From Pyrenophora tritici-repentis (Eukaryota > Ascomycota > Dothideomycetes > Pleosporales > Pleosporaceae): 64,000 bases of DNA. The notes below the pieces were generated by a model that made no database searches, had not been told where the DNA came from, and saw only the letters and a program-made list of their open reading frames with translations. Position 1 is the stretch's first letter; each line of letters starts with the position of its first letter. Shown here piece by piece: positions 40,001 to 48,858 of this stretch. The stretch is from assembly GCF_003171515.1 (NCBI RefSeq), contig NC_089390.1, positions 5,456,001 to 5,520,000 of the forward strand, read 5' to 3'. A program made the translations under genes and the position numbers.

Positions 40001-40132
40001 TACTTGCAAGTAATACAAGCAAGTCAAGCAAGTAAAAAAATCACCCCAAGCAAGTCAAGTAAAGCCTATGTTTGAACCAAGCAAGTCAAGTTTAGAGCGG
40101 TGACTTGCTTTACTTGCTTGTTGGAAAGTCTG
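37001..40132 (+). mobile_element. hAT DNA transposon 2, open transposase frame
   Basis: 3132 bp flanked by the 8-bp direct repeat GTTTAGGA (36993-37000 and 40133-40140). Terminal inverted repeats begin CAGACTTTCCAAMAAGCAAG. Both subterminal regions (37020-37150 and 39985-40120) are packed with ACTTGCTTG and CAAGCAAGT motifs in both orientations, as expected for transposase-binding sites in hAT elements. It disrupts the endonuclease codons of the LINE. Complete ends plus an open frame make it a candidate autonomous element. Confidence 0.94.
37392..39956 (+). CDS. hAT-family transposase
   Basis: ATG at 37392-37394, 854 residues, stop at 39956; the frame is open further upstream but that part is subterminal repeat. 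Basic Ser/Pro-rich N terminus; BED-type zinc finger around residues 140-190 (WFVCKYCHVHK with a downstream His); catalytic Asp in VSFDGWTTKGGKRGFFG (about residue 316) and in YFVLDNATNND (about 383); the RCSCHTLNLIGQ insertion-domain motif; and a C-terminal hAT dimerisation region (SSDCERLFSELGDLLEPKRR, about 785). Every landmark is intact. It is a paralogue of the mutated copy at 32282-34812 and could mobilise it. Confidence 0.93.
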   Translation: MAKRRLPQTSARSKRTKVAAATNNVASTPEASPEPASKPASKPRPQRRSPRKTLAAASQANASPPIPTFELQFLESQAEAEIVAPTEGSRAGTVATTEAGEGGQDETNSALVENFDGIDWARLPDFIKPLARSKRPKSWIFQYGYRVVERHATSRIWFVCKYCHVHKTIDAGRGGLFNITQATTSAATHLSQPKPGHNLTKDGPKLAQRARGQLSLRQAFDAGLDVQQNTANAFGNFDVEGFRTATVMWLVNRNHPLSELTTPDFREMMRFANPEAEAALWVSNTSVSTFVMRLFRSIRPQVIDTLSGSVSKIHVSFDGWTTKGGKRGFFGVVAHFADAAGIIRDLPIDLPELAGAHTGEAIAKAISTTLSAYGITSDRLGYFVLDNATNNDTAIAALAREYEFESAHRRLRCSCHTLNLIGQAIIFGTNKDAYGNTQEQYNTEEQYMREWRKDGPIGVLVDVINYIKTPQQYELFRGYQRLANNNLPAEGRLKVLEPVKPVVTRWNSYYAAFERATKLQAAYNLYAEHHINRVILEDAHAAQRNNKRPDAPNWMRSTGLRAADWAVIAEYQDCLEPLKYATKRLEGRSKDGKYGAIYEVIPVFEYVLSKLEARARPFEHVDFNAHAEAPEDHLNVNLRAAWSKANDYYNKLDDSPAYYAAVCLHPYYKNYCDVAWADKADWLTSANASFQQLWAAYKPQRARQRYTTAPSSNNIDEAIIAILSRNNDREAPLDEFERWKTQEPQWTQEQYNADGNPVQYWIQLLPKYPHLAQFAIDIMTIPASSSDCERLFSELGDLLEPKRRALGSELLAALQLVRSWVRAGYKPYNCSEAKLSDEQLVGDYNILEWNTEFW

Positions 40133-40222
40133 GTTTAGGAGCTCTAGATCTTGTTCTTCAATCCAGTCAATAAATGGCTGTGCTCCTTGGCTCGTCGTTG
40201 GGCATAGCGGGTCCCACAATGG
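40133..40222 (-). pseudogene. LINE endonuclease stub at the truncated 5' end
   Basis: Reads QPLWDPLCPTTSQG and then FIDWIEEQDLELLN, the end of an apurinic-type endonuclease, and joins exactly to the piece at 37000 when hAT 2 is removed. The LINE ends here against target copy 40223-40236, so everything 5' was never copied. Confidence 0.8.
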
Positions 40223-40318
40223 TTGCTAAAAGAGTAGTTAGGGTAAATATATACAGCATTGAAGAGAAAACTGCCAAACCACCCCACATACCTCACACAC
40301 ATACATCTACATCCCCAT

Positions 40319-41847
40319 CTAAACACCAGCACCAGCACCAGGGAACTTCGAAAACAGCGACTTATCATACTTGCCCATCTGCGGGCACGCAAGCGTTGCC
40401 AAAATCGGATTCAGCGCATCCGTCAACGACTGCACAGCAAGCAAAACGTTACCAAGCAGACCCTTGAGGATATCCGGAGCAGCGGAGTTGACAGCCTGGA
40501 ACGCAAAGCACATGAGGTTGTTTCCCTCAAGCAGTGTCTCGGCGTTGAAGACGCCACCAGTCAGATCCGCGATGTTGACGCCGGTGAAGGTGTTGGGTTT
40601 TCCGGTGTTGCCGCCTACAACAGCCATGTAGGGAAGGGCCTTGAGGGCACCTACGGCGTCGAGAGTGAATTCTGCGATCCCATAGTCATTGCCGAAAGCG
40701 CGACGGTACCACTGTGGAAGAGGTTAGCAGATGTGGGAGATCAATTGGAGTGTGGGGTACGTACGTTTTCGGGGATCCTCTCACGTCCAGAAGCCCACTT
40801 GAAGCTTCCTGGGCTACCAGTGACGCCCTCAAATGACTTCAGTGTCTCTCCATTGAGATAACCTTCAGGGTACTTCGCAGAGTGGTTGGCAAAGAAGTGG
40901 TAGGTGAACAGGTATGTCGCAGTGTTGATGGCAAAATGTGTGACAGGTCCGGCCCAGTAGCGTCCGTTGGTAGCGACGGAGTCCTTGAATCGCTTGCCGC
41001 GGAAGGGATGCATGACTGTGAGGTCGTAGCCATTGGGACCGAGGGGCATGGCATAGAGTTGCTCGAATTGGGGAACGTTGAGGGACACTGGGTCGCCACT
41101 AGAACTGTTCAGTCTTAGAATCTTACGTTCACGAACGATACTTACGTTTTGTACAAGTCCGCTCGCGTAGGAGAACAGTCGGCCTCGAAGCGGTTGTGTG
41201 TCGCACTCAGACCTTGCGGTTCTCCAAGGAGGTCCAATCCGGTAACGAGTCCGCCAACAAGACCAAGAAGTCCTTCTTGCCTCTTTGGCTTACCGCCAAT
41301 GGAAGCTGCAGTGATGTTTCCACCCATAACAGAGGCGTACACTGACAGGAAGGCGGAGAGATCAAGCCCCATACCGAACACTATGACGCTGTTAGTTCAT
41401 GTGATGATGTGAACTTGCTGGGATTATAATTCACCTTCGTTGGATGCGAGAGTCATCTGCACGACTGAAGCAATACCATTTCTGGGAAGATAGCCATGGT
41501 TCGCCATGACATTCAAACCAGGGCATGGCCCACGAATGTCATCTGGACCTGGTGGAATCTGTGGCGATATCAGCCATCAACATGATCCAAATCTCTCTTC
41601 CTATAGATCCACGTACGTATCGCCATTTGCCAGTGGTGCTGATACGTTGAGCATCTGCGTCGAACCCAGGAGGGAGGATAGAAGCGCCAAGTTGACGCTT
41701 AGTCTCTGCCTCTCTTGTGATCTTTGCCGCTATCTCGGTGATTTCTGCCAGAGCTTCTGCACTGAGGTCGTTGTTGAGAAGGTTTGCAGGGAAGGCGTAG
41801 GTTGCCAGAGTGAAGAGAGTCGCGCTACACAACAATGATAGCTTCAT
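40319..41847 (-). CDS. Secreted chloroperoxidase-like haem-thiolate peroxidase
   Basis: ATG at 41845-41847. Five exons with introns 41559-41616, 41381-41434, 41099-41145 and 40712-40764; the spliced length is 1317 nt, 438 residues. A signal peptide is obvious (MKLSLLCSATLFTLATYAFP). The family signature RGPCPGLNVMANHGYLPRNG carries the proximal Cys that ligates haem, and FEADCS further on matches the acid-base E-x-D-x-S region. This family includes chloroperoxidases, unspecific peroxygenases and the StcC-type peroxidases of secondary metabolism; the actual substrate cannot be told. Exon boundaries were chosen by frame and consensus splice sites. It ends only 83 bp from the LINE target site, so its 3' region was altered by that insertion. 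Confidence 0.88.
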
Positions 41848-42686
41848 GATTACAAAAAGACCTTGTTGAACAGAAAGGAGTGTAGGTAGATACGATGACG
41901 GAGAAAAAGAAAAACGGCGAATGCAGTCGCACTATATGTATACAGCCTGTCCGTGATGGCAGGTATTGACGAGGTGGCCATCCATATTGCAGCGGGGTTC
42001 GAGTTCGAAGTTTAATTCTCTAGTTATGTGCCTAATCGGCGAATTGGGTACTTTGAACGAGGGCAACCTGCCTACTGCGGGAGCGTAGAACATCGAATCG
42101 CTTCTAGGAGCGGCCGAGAGAACGGCCGAAGCGGGTGAAGGTTGTTGTCAGTGCAGCCTCAAAGTTCGTCTGATGCCTGCGACGGGGACTAGTAATCACG
42201 TGGCAAAATGCGTCCTTTCTGACTGGACCGGTGCATGGAACCGACGTATGTACTTGTGGCGGCGATGCCCTCACGGTTCGTGTTAGAGGGTGTCCGGGGA
42301 TACTAGGCTTTTCCGTGGTTGTGGGTCTGCATTCGTACTACTATCTGGGAACCCGCTGAGGCGTTGCGGGCGGCGCATGGGGCATGGGGATCTTCGCTTG
42401 CCGCTAGCCGTAAACGGACCGCAATCTACGCAAGGGACAGGGGCGAGTAGGAGGCCAAGACTGAAGATACCAATGCGTTATCGCTCCAGTGACTCGCGTG
42501 CTAGGTGGTTGGGGCATTAACAAGGATTTGGCGAGAGCTACCAGGAATTCGAATCTTAGGTATTCATGCAAGGCTGTTGTTGGGCGATGCCGGTTGTTGA
42601 CCGGAATTCTCATCTGAGACCACCAACATAACATTACTTGCAATACAATTATGGGTATTTACTATTGTTCATATTTTTTATTGGTA
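41848..42686. other. Intergenic stretch
   Basis: Promoter side of the peroxidase gene and 3' side of the SAT4-type gene. No supported frame. Confidence 0.5.
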
Positions 42687-44220
42687 TCATGATACAGAAC
42701 TGCTTGGGGGTGCTGTGCCCAGATGTTGTCCACAACAACAGATCATCGGTGTGGAGCCTTCTCCATGTGAGACAGGGTGAATTCCCAAAGGCCAATGCTC
42801 ATCGCGCTCACCACGTATGTGTACAGGTGATATATGGACTGGAATCGACTCCGTAGTCTCGGGAGTCAAAGCTGTGACGCGCCCAGTCTTCTCATCGACC
42901 ACGAGATCGTCCAGCTCTATGTGACCTTCTTTTGAGCCGCTCTCCAAGTCAACGAACAGGGAATCTGTGCTGGTGTGCTCCATCGTGTGTATCGTGTTCC
43001 TTTTGGAGCGCTGTTTGTTTTCGCGTGCAATTGCACTCGCGTTCTGCGAAGGTTGAGAAGGATTGCTTCCAGAAGCGTTGGTTCTGGACTTGCTTCGGCT
43101 TGATGAGTTCTGGTAGCTGGTGATGACTTCCCTGATCCTCTGCTTAAAGAAGACTCGCAGTATGGGGATGGATGTAGCAACGATAGTCATTGCACTCTCT
43201 GCTGCTGACCATATGACGGAATTGTAGGCCTCATCTAGGTTTGTCAGCCATTGATGGAAGATAGTCTTTGGTTTTCTCACAAGACAGGTCCTCTTCTTGC
43301 AGCTGTTCAACATATCTTGCACGGACAATAGCTGTGGCACCTGCTCTTTAAATTGGTTAGCACGGCTCCGTAGACAAACAGCAGGTCAACCTACAAGATG
43401 CCCAAGCTCATGGCGATACCAACTCCAATCTTCTCCGCAAAACGCATCTGAAGTCCCCAAAGAACTTTCCAAGGCAACAATGCCAGAGATATATCCATAA
43501 TTGCGGCCCACACTTCACTCCATATCAGCTGGGTGCTCGGGGTGGAGTGATATGGGTAGCTTTGCATACGAACCAGCTTGGAATCTTCCATATATTACAG
43601 AGGGATGCTTATCAACACATTCGCCGGGGAGTATATCCACGAACGTTTTCGTGATAGGCTTGCAAAGTACCCATGGGATGATGGCAACCGGTACCGCAAA
43701 TATGAATAGAGTGGCAATAGCGAACCAGACCCATGCCTTGAGCCACCCTTCTGTCAATCGAAGTAGAGTGAGCCCAAAGGAAATCTTGCTCAGAATGATA
43801 GCAAAAATGGAGACTGTGAGCCCGGATGCACCATAATAAGTGATGCGTTCAAAGTTGGCAAAGTTGACTGTATCTCACGTTAGAAAAGATACCCCGTACA
43901 GCTCCAAGGAAGTGACTTACTATCAAGCGCATGCTTTCCAAAGCCCAAGTTTATGTTGAGTTGGTTCAAGATTATTTGCACGAGTAGCAGGAACTGCATC
44001 GTATGAGTGATAAGCCATCTACCTATAGTTCCATGTCGCTTACCCAGCTGACCACAAGTACACCGTCATCATACCAAAACTTTTTTTGCTTTTGACGAAT
44101 GTAGCAACGGATGACCAAGAAGAGAAGAGAAACACCCCCCATCGCCCACAACGAGATTGCCATCAAAGAACCATGCGTTTCCTCCGGGTTGCTCGTCCAG
44201 TTCTGGAATTGGGACGACAT
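42687..44220 (-). CDS. SAT4/Pth11-type seven-helix membrane protein
   Basis: ATG at 44218-44220 (MSSQFQNWTSNPEETHGSL). Six exons with introns 43994-44043, 43868-43920, 43529-43598, 43346-43394 and 43235-43280 sum to 1266 nt, 421 residues, all in frame. The fungal SAT4-family core is clear: first helix ending in a basic stretch and WYDDGVLVVSW, a Cys-containing loop (ILPGECVD), AAIMDISLALLPWKVLWGLQM, EKIGVGIAMSLGIL and the last helix TIVATSIPILRVFF. A long Ser-rich cytoplasmic tail follows. The family includes Pth11-like receptor proteins linked to surface sensing in plant pathogens, but most members have no assigned ligand. I also considered a longer start at 44607, but the family normally begins close to the chosen ATG. 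Confidence 0.82.
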
Positions 44221-46598
44221 TATGAGCGCGTTTGCAGAGGATCGTAGGGCAGATGTCACGAAAACGTCCAGGCGCTCTGTTAGGGTCGGTCGTAGTTCCC
44301 AGTCGAATGGACATGCATCCGTCTTGGGATAATAACCCGATCTATATGCAACAGTTCGGTGGATACCGACCAAGATGTAGCTGTAAGCTACAGGGTGAGC
44401 TAGTGCCTGAGACCCGACCGCATCTCCAGATTCCGGCGAAGATCTGGCCGAGAATCTTTGGAATGCATCCACGTTCCGGTAGTTCGTGAGTGTGCAGTTT
44501 CCTACACGCCTAAACACGGATATCCACAGTGGCATCTGACAAGCGTGACTCTCGTATGGGACCAGCCTAGTCTCGGTATCAAATCTCCTGATGCGTGCAT
44601 TGTTCACTTGTCCAGCGTGGACTCTAACTGTGATTCAGAAAGCCGCAATTCGAGCCCAGCCATCGTCATGTTTCACCGATGTGACCAATCGCTGTTTTTT
44701 TACCCTTTACTAGCTCGCGCGAACTAGGGCTCGGGCGAAAATCTCACGTCCTCACCAGAAATACGATCCCGGTCAGACGATCAAGGCTACATATTCGACC
44801 AATGAAAGGCTCTAGGACGTGATTTTTACCCCTTTGAGACTGCCAAGTGCTGAAAGGGCTCGTAAATCTATCAAGGTTCCGTATGACGTGCACCGGCACA
44901 CTAAACAGGTACACTAGTGACGGGCTTGTATATCCGGAAGTGATTCCATCCTTTTGGGCTTCCTGTTCATACCTACGGTCTCGACCAAGAGGTATCACGA
45001 GTAATACGAACGTGCCTCGTACCTGCGGTCGCAATCTCCAACTTTGAGGTAGCGCTGTGATTTTACCGTCGCATGACGATCAGTGCCCGGATCAAGGGAT
45101 GCTTGCTCGGCAGTCCTGCTCTCAAATATCAAATAGAGTTTGGTGTAGCGCCATCGGTCGACAGCCACACCACCTCTGATGATCTGGAATTCATCAGGGA
45201 CAGACTTGTCCTGTAATTCCTCATAGAAACCCATGTCCCCATAGAAAACAGCAACGAAGTGGGACACCGGCAATGAACCGTCGCTTGCAGGTAGCCTCGT
45301 GTGTGCAGTTCGCATCGAGGCAGCCTCGCGAAGGAGGTTCGGGGTCTTTAGGTTCATGACAGCATGCTGACCAACTTCTAACTTAACCAGGGTGATTGGT
45401 AGCAGATTAGGATGTTGTTGGTGCTGTCACATGCGCTGGACAGACATACAGGTTTGGTAGTCGTGCACCAGTAACTGAGCCTGGAATCATCCGATATAGA
45501 GATGCTACAAACCTAAAAGCCTATGCCAGCAACACTTTGCATGCATATCGAGCGACGACGAAGTATACAAGGTGACCATGTATATGTTATCTCATAGCGT
45601 ATGGAGAGTTTTACGTAAATTGTTTTTCTAGTAGCCAGGCAGGAGATTTACGTTGGATAGGTCATGGAACCGGCCGCTGAACGGGCCGTAAGTATGCTTC
45701 CGGAGATATATCCTTTATTCCAATCCGAGGTTCTCCCTCGATACCCCGCGCACTTTATTGACGTTGGGCATGATGCTACTAGAAGATAGTAGGTGCGTTG
45801 GCTTGAACCCGATGACGATGTGAGCAGCCCTGCGCAGCTGTTCCTGCAATTTGCCTAGTGGAGTAATGCCCGGTATGCTCAGGAACCTAAGTAGGATCAT
45901 CTATCGAAAGCGTTGCGCAGGTCCACGGGTTTCACTCGGGGTGGAATCGACGCAGTAGTAGCCCACCGGTTTCAGGATGAGCAATCCTAGTCGGATTTTG
46001 GGCGTTGCCTTGCAATGTCAGCATTTATTATCAGATTCATGACTCTACCATGGCGGCGATGACTGCCGCGACCAGCAGCTTGACGGCTTGATGGCAAAAC
46101 AACATGGTGGAGATGACGGCGATATTCAGGGTGCTTGCATGCGCTGGCCGCCACCAGGCCCACAACCAGCGATTCAGGAGGCCAAGAGATCTTGACTGTG
46201 CCGCACTCGATCGTTTGCGACATTAGACTGGGAGACAGTGACAGTGAGGTAGCGTCGTTCAAGGGTCTTCCGATGCTCAAGGAATAGAGATGATCAGAAT
46301 TGCAAAAGTAACCTGCCGTGACGCGCGATACCGAGCTCGGTATTGATATACACAGGTGCGCAAGGTGAGTGACTCGTGGGTCGGAACGCTTCTGTTCCGG
46401 TTCCGATCGTTCCGATCGTCCCGAGGCTCCAAACCATCCGTCACAACTTTATAGGGAATTGATTGGAGAGTTGAGTTAAGATCGTCAAGACCCAAGCGTC
46501 AGCGTGTACTGTGTATATTGGGGAGTTGGGATGCAGGGGCGCTCGACGCGTCTAGGTACGGGTTCAGTCTTCGTAGCGGATACCTCCGCCTGGAATCA
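44221..46598. other. Gene-poor stretch
   Basis: No family recognised. The best frame is 44995-45357 on the minus strand (about 120 residues, containing VSHFVAVFYGDMGFYEELQD), possibly an exon of an unknown gene. Other frames look random. No repeats noticed. Confidence 0.4.
44995..45357 (-). CDS. Unrecognised open frame
   Basis: About 120 codons with reasonable amino acid composition and an ATG at its 5' end, but no motif, signal peptide or membrane segment that I recognise. The frame is closed by a stop at 44995, and no compelling continuation through an intron was found. It may be non-coding. Confidence 0.2.
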   Translation of the reverse strand: MNLKTPNLLREAASMRTAHTRLPASDGSLPVSHFVAVFYGDMGFYEELQDKSVPDEFQIIRGGVAVDRWRYTKLYLIFESRTAEQASLDPGTDRHATVKSQRYLKVGDCDRRYEARSYYS

Positions 46599-47423
46599 TT
46601 AGGTCCAGTGGGCTCTTGTTAGCGTGGTGATGAAGAATACAAACAAATCTCTCATATGGTTGGTTGTTGATTCACTATTGCGTGTCCACGTCAATGTGCA
46701 ACAAGAAGGTGGACTGGACGATGACGGCATGTTGTCACAGCTTTCCGCCAAACACTTCGGAAGTTCTTCATTTCGGCAGGTCGTGTTAGCTTTTAGATGT
46801 ACTGAAACGCCTTTGTCGACTTGGATTGTGGATTCGTTTGTTCTGACTACCTGTATAGACTCTGCGATGGGAATGTGACCCAGTACGGCGGAGGCGATTG
46901 GACTAGGCAGTGCAATGTTCTGTATGGGCGTGGCTTTCTCGTGGCTGGCTAAGGATGCGTTGTTTTTCTGTAAACCATCGTTCATCTTGGACGGTTCATA
47001 TGCGTATCTGACTCCTCTGGTCGAGCTAGGTGTAGCCGGCGTTGATGGTCGTTGCTGTGGACTGATTCCAGCAGGATACAGTGGACCCATAGAACATGTA
47101 AAAACAACCCATGACAAGGTTTGCAATTCATACCCTTTGGTAGATGGTATGAATGGGCGACACTCACCACGGGAAACGCGAGCTCCGGTCGGTGCTTGCC
47201 ATTGGAGGCTTTGTTGCGGCTTTACTGTTTGCAGGGCCTGCGGATACTCAAACGTGCAAAAGTGAGAAACGAAAACTGGTGGGCATTCTCCTCTAGACTG
47301 AGAGTTCAGGAGCTGACTGGGAAGGATTTCCAGCGGGACTTCTGGAAAGTGCTTACCGCTTGCCATCGGTTCGGCAGTCGAGATGCCATCCATCAGGGTA
47401 ATGACGACGACAGCGCCTTCCAA
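46599..47423 (-). CDS. Unrecognised open frame
   Basis: A 274-codon open stretch, long for chance in this composition, rich in Ser, Thr and Pro with several Cys near its C-terminal end. I see no domain, signal peptide or membrane helix, and the apparent start may be a non-ATG codon. Short frames also exist on the opposite strand at 47121-47495. It could be a remnant or the tail of a gene with upstream exons. Confidence 0.25.
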   Translation of the reverse strand: MEGAVVVITLMDGISTAEPMASGKHFPEVPLEILPSQLLNSQSRGECPPVFVSHFCTFEYPQALQTVKPQQSLQWQAPTGARVSRGECRPFIPSTKGYELQTLSWVVFTCSMGPLYPAGISPQQRPSTPATPSSTRGVRYAYEPSKMNDGLQKNNASLASHEKATPIQNIALPSPIASAVLGHIPIAESIQVVRTNESTIQVDKGVSVHLKANTTCRNEELPKCLAESCDNMPSSSSPPSCCTLTWTRNSESTTNHMRDLFVFFITTLTRAHWT

Positions 47424-47727
47424 AAACTATTATCGGCGCATTTTGATGCGTACCGATGCACTGCAGAGGAAGTGGCGGCTCTCACGTGGACCTGACGATA
47501 ATGCAGGCCGCGAACACGACGGATGGTGTAAGGGGTTTGCGGATACTCCATATCTCGCAAATCGAAGCAGCCAACATGATTCCTAGTAAATATTCGTCTC
47601 TCAATGCTTAGGACTCTTGCGCAGCTTCTGGAAAGTGGTGTCTAGTCTAAGGGGCTAGCCCCCCTCGGCGGGTCGGCACATTCTCACCACCAAAGTCAAA
47701 AAATGGCAAAAAAGAAGTTTTCTGTGC

Positions 47728-47732
47728 AAAAA
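47728..47732 (-). terminator. Pol III terminator after tRNA-Glu
   Basis: A run of five T on the minus strand begins 9 nt beyond the tRNA discriminator base, a normal position and length for RNA polymerase III termination. Confidence 0.7.
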
Positions 47733-47740
47733 GATACATG

Positions 47741-47885
47741 TTCCGGTACCGGGAATCGAACCCGGCTCTCGTCGGAAGCTGGCATGTGAGACATGAAAGC
47801 GACGGATGCTAGCCGATCTGGGAGTTATTAGAATCGTAGTTGGAAGGCGGGGTATTGTGAGGATGAACTTACACACCATACCGGA
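47741..47885 (-). tRNA. tRNA-Glu (UUC) with a canonical intron and an extra 55-nt D-arm insertion
   Basis: Exons read 47885-47873, 47817-47794 and 47775-47741 on the minus strand; together they are exactly 72 nt. Acceptor strands TCCGGTA and TACCGGA pair fully. D stem GTGT/GCAT pairs (G-U, U-A, G-C, U-G) around loop ATCGGCTA; anticodon stem CGTCG/CGACG surrounds CTTTCAC (anticodon UUC); T stem CCGGG/CCCGG surrounds TTCGATT. An 18-nt intron lies after position 37, the standard place. A second, 55-nt insertion lies between positions 13 and 14 (47818-47872). The B box is perfect but the A box is split by the insertion. If the insertion is not removed from the RNA, the gene is dead. Standard tRNA finders would probably call only a 3' half or a pseudogene. 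Confidence 0.75.
47818..47872 (-). other. Spliceosomal-type intron candidate in the tRNA D arm
   Basis: It begins GTAAGT, contains TCTAATAAC 7 nt from its end (branch-point-like) and ends CCCAG; 55 nt, the usual size of protein-gene introns in this window. Removing exactly this piece gives the best D stem of the alternatives tried; other cut points create mismatches. Confidence 0.55.
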
Positions 47886-48858
47886 TTAATTGATGAAAGA
47901 CTGAATAGTTTAGACATTTATATTCTTGACAAAAGAAATTGGAAACGGGCGCTTGAGGTACACTTCCAGTGGACGCTGGACATGACAACACGCTGGCTCG
48001 CATAGTGGAGCTGTTGGTATACCCCGCTACCTGCTCTGCATGCTCCAGAAGGGTTGGCACACTAGTGGTTCAGTGCTGTGGAACAAAGACGCGGAGACGG
48101 GCGATCCGTGGCCGGAATCATAGAGCCTTTTTCACTCGGACAGATACGGCACGGCTTAAATGCCGAGTCTAGCAGTCCTAGTGAATTTGTTCACTGGTTG
48201 GCTGCTTTTGTGGTGTCGAACAATGGATGGCTTGTTGCCGGCGGGCTTAGTCAGGGGGGTCGGCAAACCTTCCCCAAGTGATGGCGTTGTGCCGCGAACG
48301 AACACCATAACTTGGTGGGGATAACGAGCATCAAGACTTCAATGTTGTGCCATATTCAAAAGAGCAAACAGATATGATACAGCATGGCTACATTCAACAT
48401 TGCGTGGATATATATAACTTGCTCCCCAAAATTGCGAAGGCCTCCTGACCCCGCCATGTTCTCGTGTACAACGGTGGGGTATCCATTATACTCATCTGCA
48501 CTCGCCAGCACACCGCAACATCACAACTCCCCCGTGAATGAACGCACGGCCATCTCGCCGCTGATCTCAAATCATGTATATCTTTCCGCGGACCCGGGAT
48601 AACCGCGAGTTTCAATTCATCAGCGTCGTCATCCACGCCAAACCCATTTCCGTCAACAATCAAACAATGAATCCATGTCCCACCCACCACGTCGTCGGGT
48701 GCCTTTGTCCAGTGCGAAAAATGTTCCATTCGCAGCCAGCATGGCAAATCAATGGAAAGACATATCACAGAGACAAGCTTCACAGGTAACAGCAACAACA
48801 CCCAACTGAACACTTTGACTAAACCTCACTGCGAACCTCATACCCTACTTACACGATC
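47886..48858. other. Intergenic stretch
   Basis: No supported gene or repeat; includes the upstream region of the following SAT4-type gene. Confidence 0.45.

Larger units (their letters stand above)
24557..40222 (-). mobile_element. 5'-truncated LINE (I/Tad-type) carrying three nested transposons
   Basis: Flanked by a 14-bp direct repeat, TTGCTAAAAGAGTA, at 24543-24556 and 40223-40236. Read on the minus strand, the 3' end is a TAA-type simple repeat (ATAATAATAATA), the usual tail of I/Tad-group elements. The LINE itself is in four pieces: 40222-40133 (end of endonuclease), 37000-34993 (endonuclease end and RT), 31852-31552 (connecting region) and 25845-24557 (RNase H and 3' UTR), about 3.7 kb in all. 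The frame is continuous across all three insertions once one target copy is removed from each. ORF1 and most of the endonuclease are absent, as in 5'-truncated target-primed insertions. Confidence 0.92.

Noticed and set aside
47741..47832. tRNA-Glu pseudogene with a ruined 5' half
   Set aside because: This was my first reading. The missing acceptor and D-stem strands were then found intact 55 nt upstream, so an inserted segment explains it better than decay.
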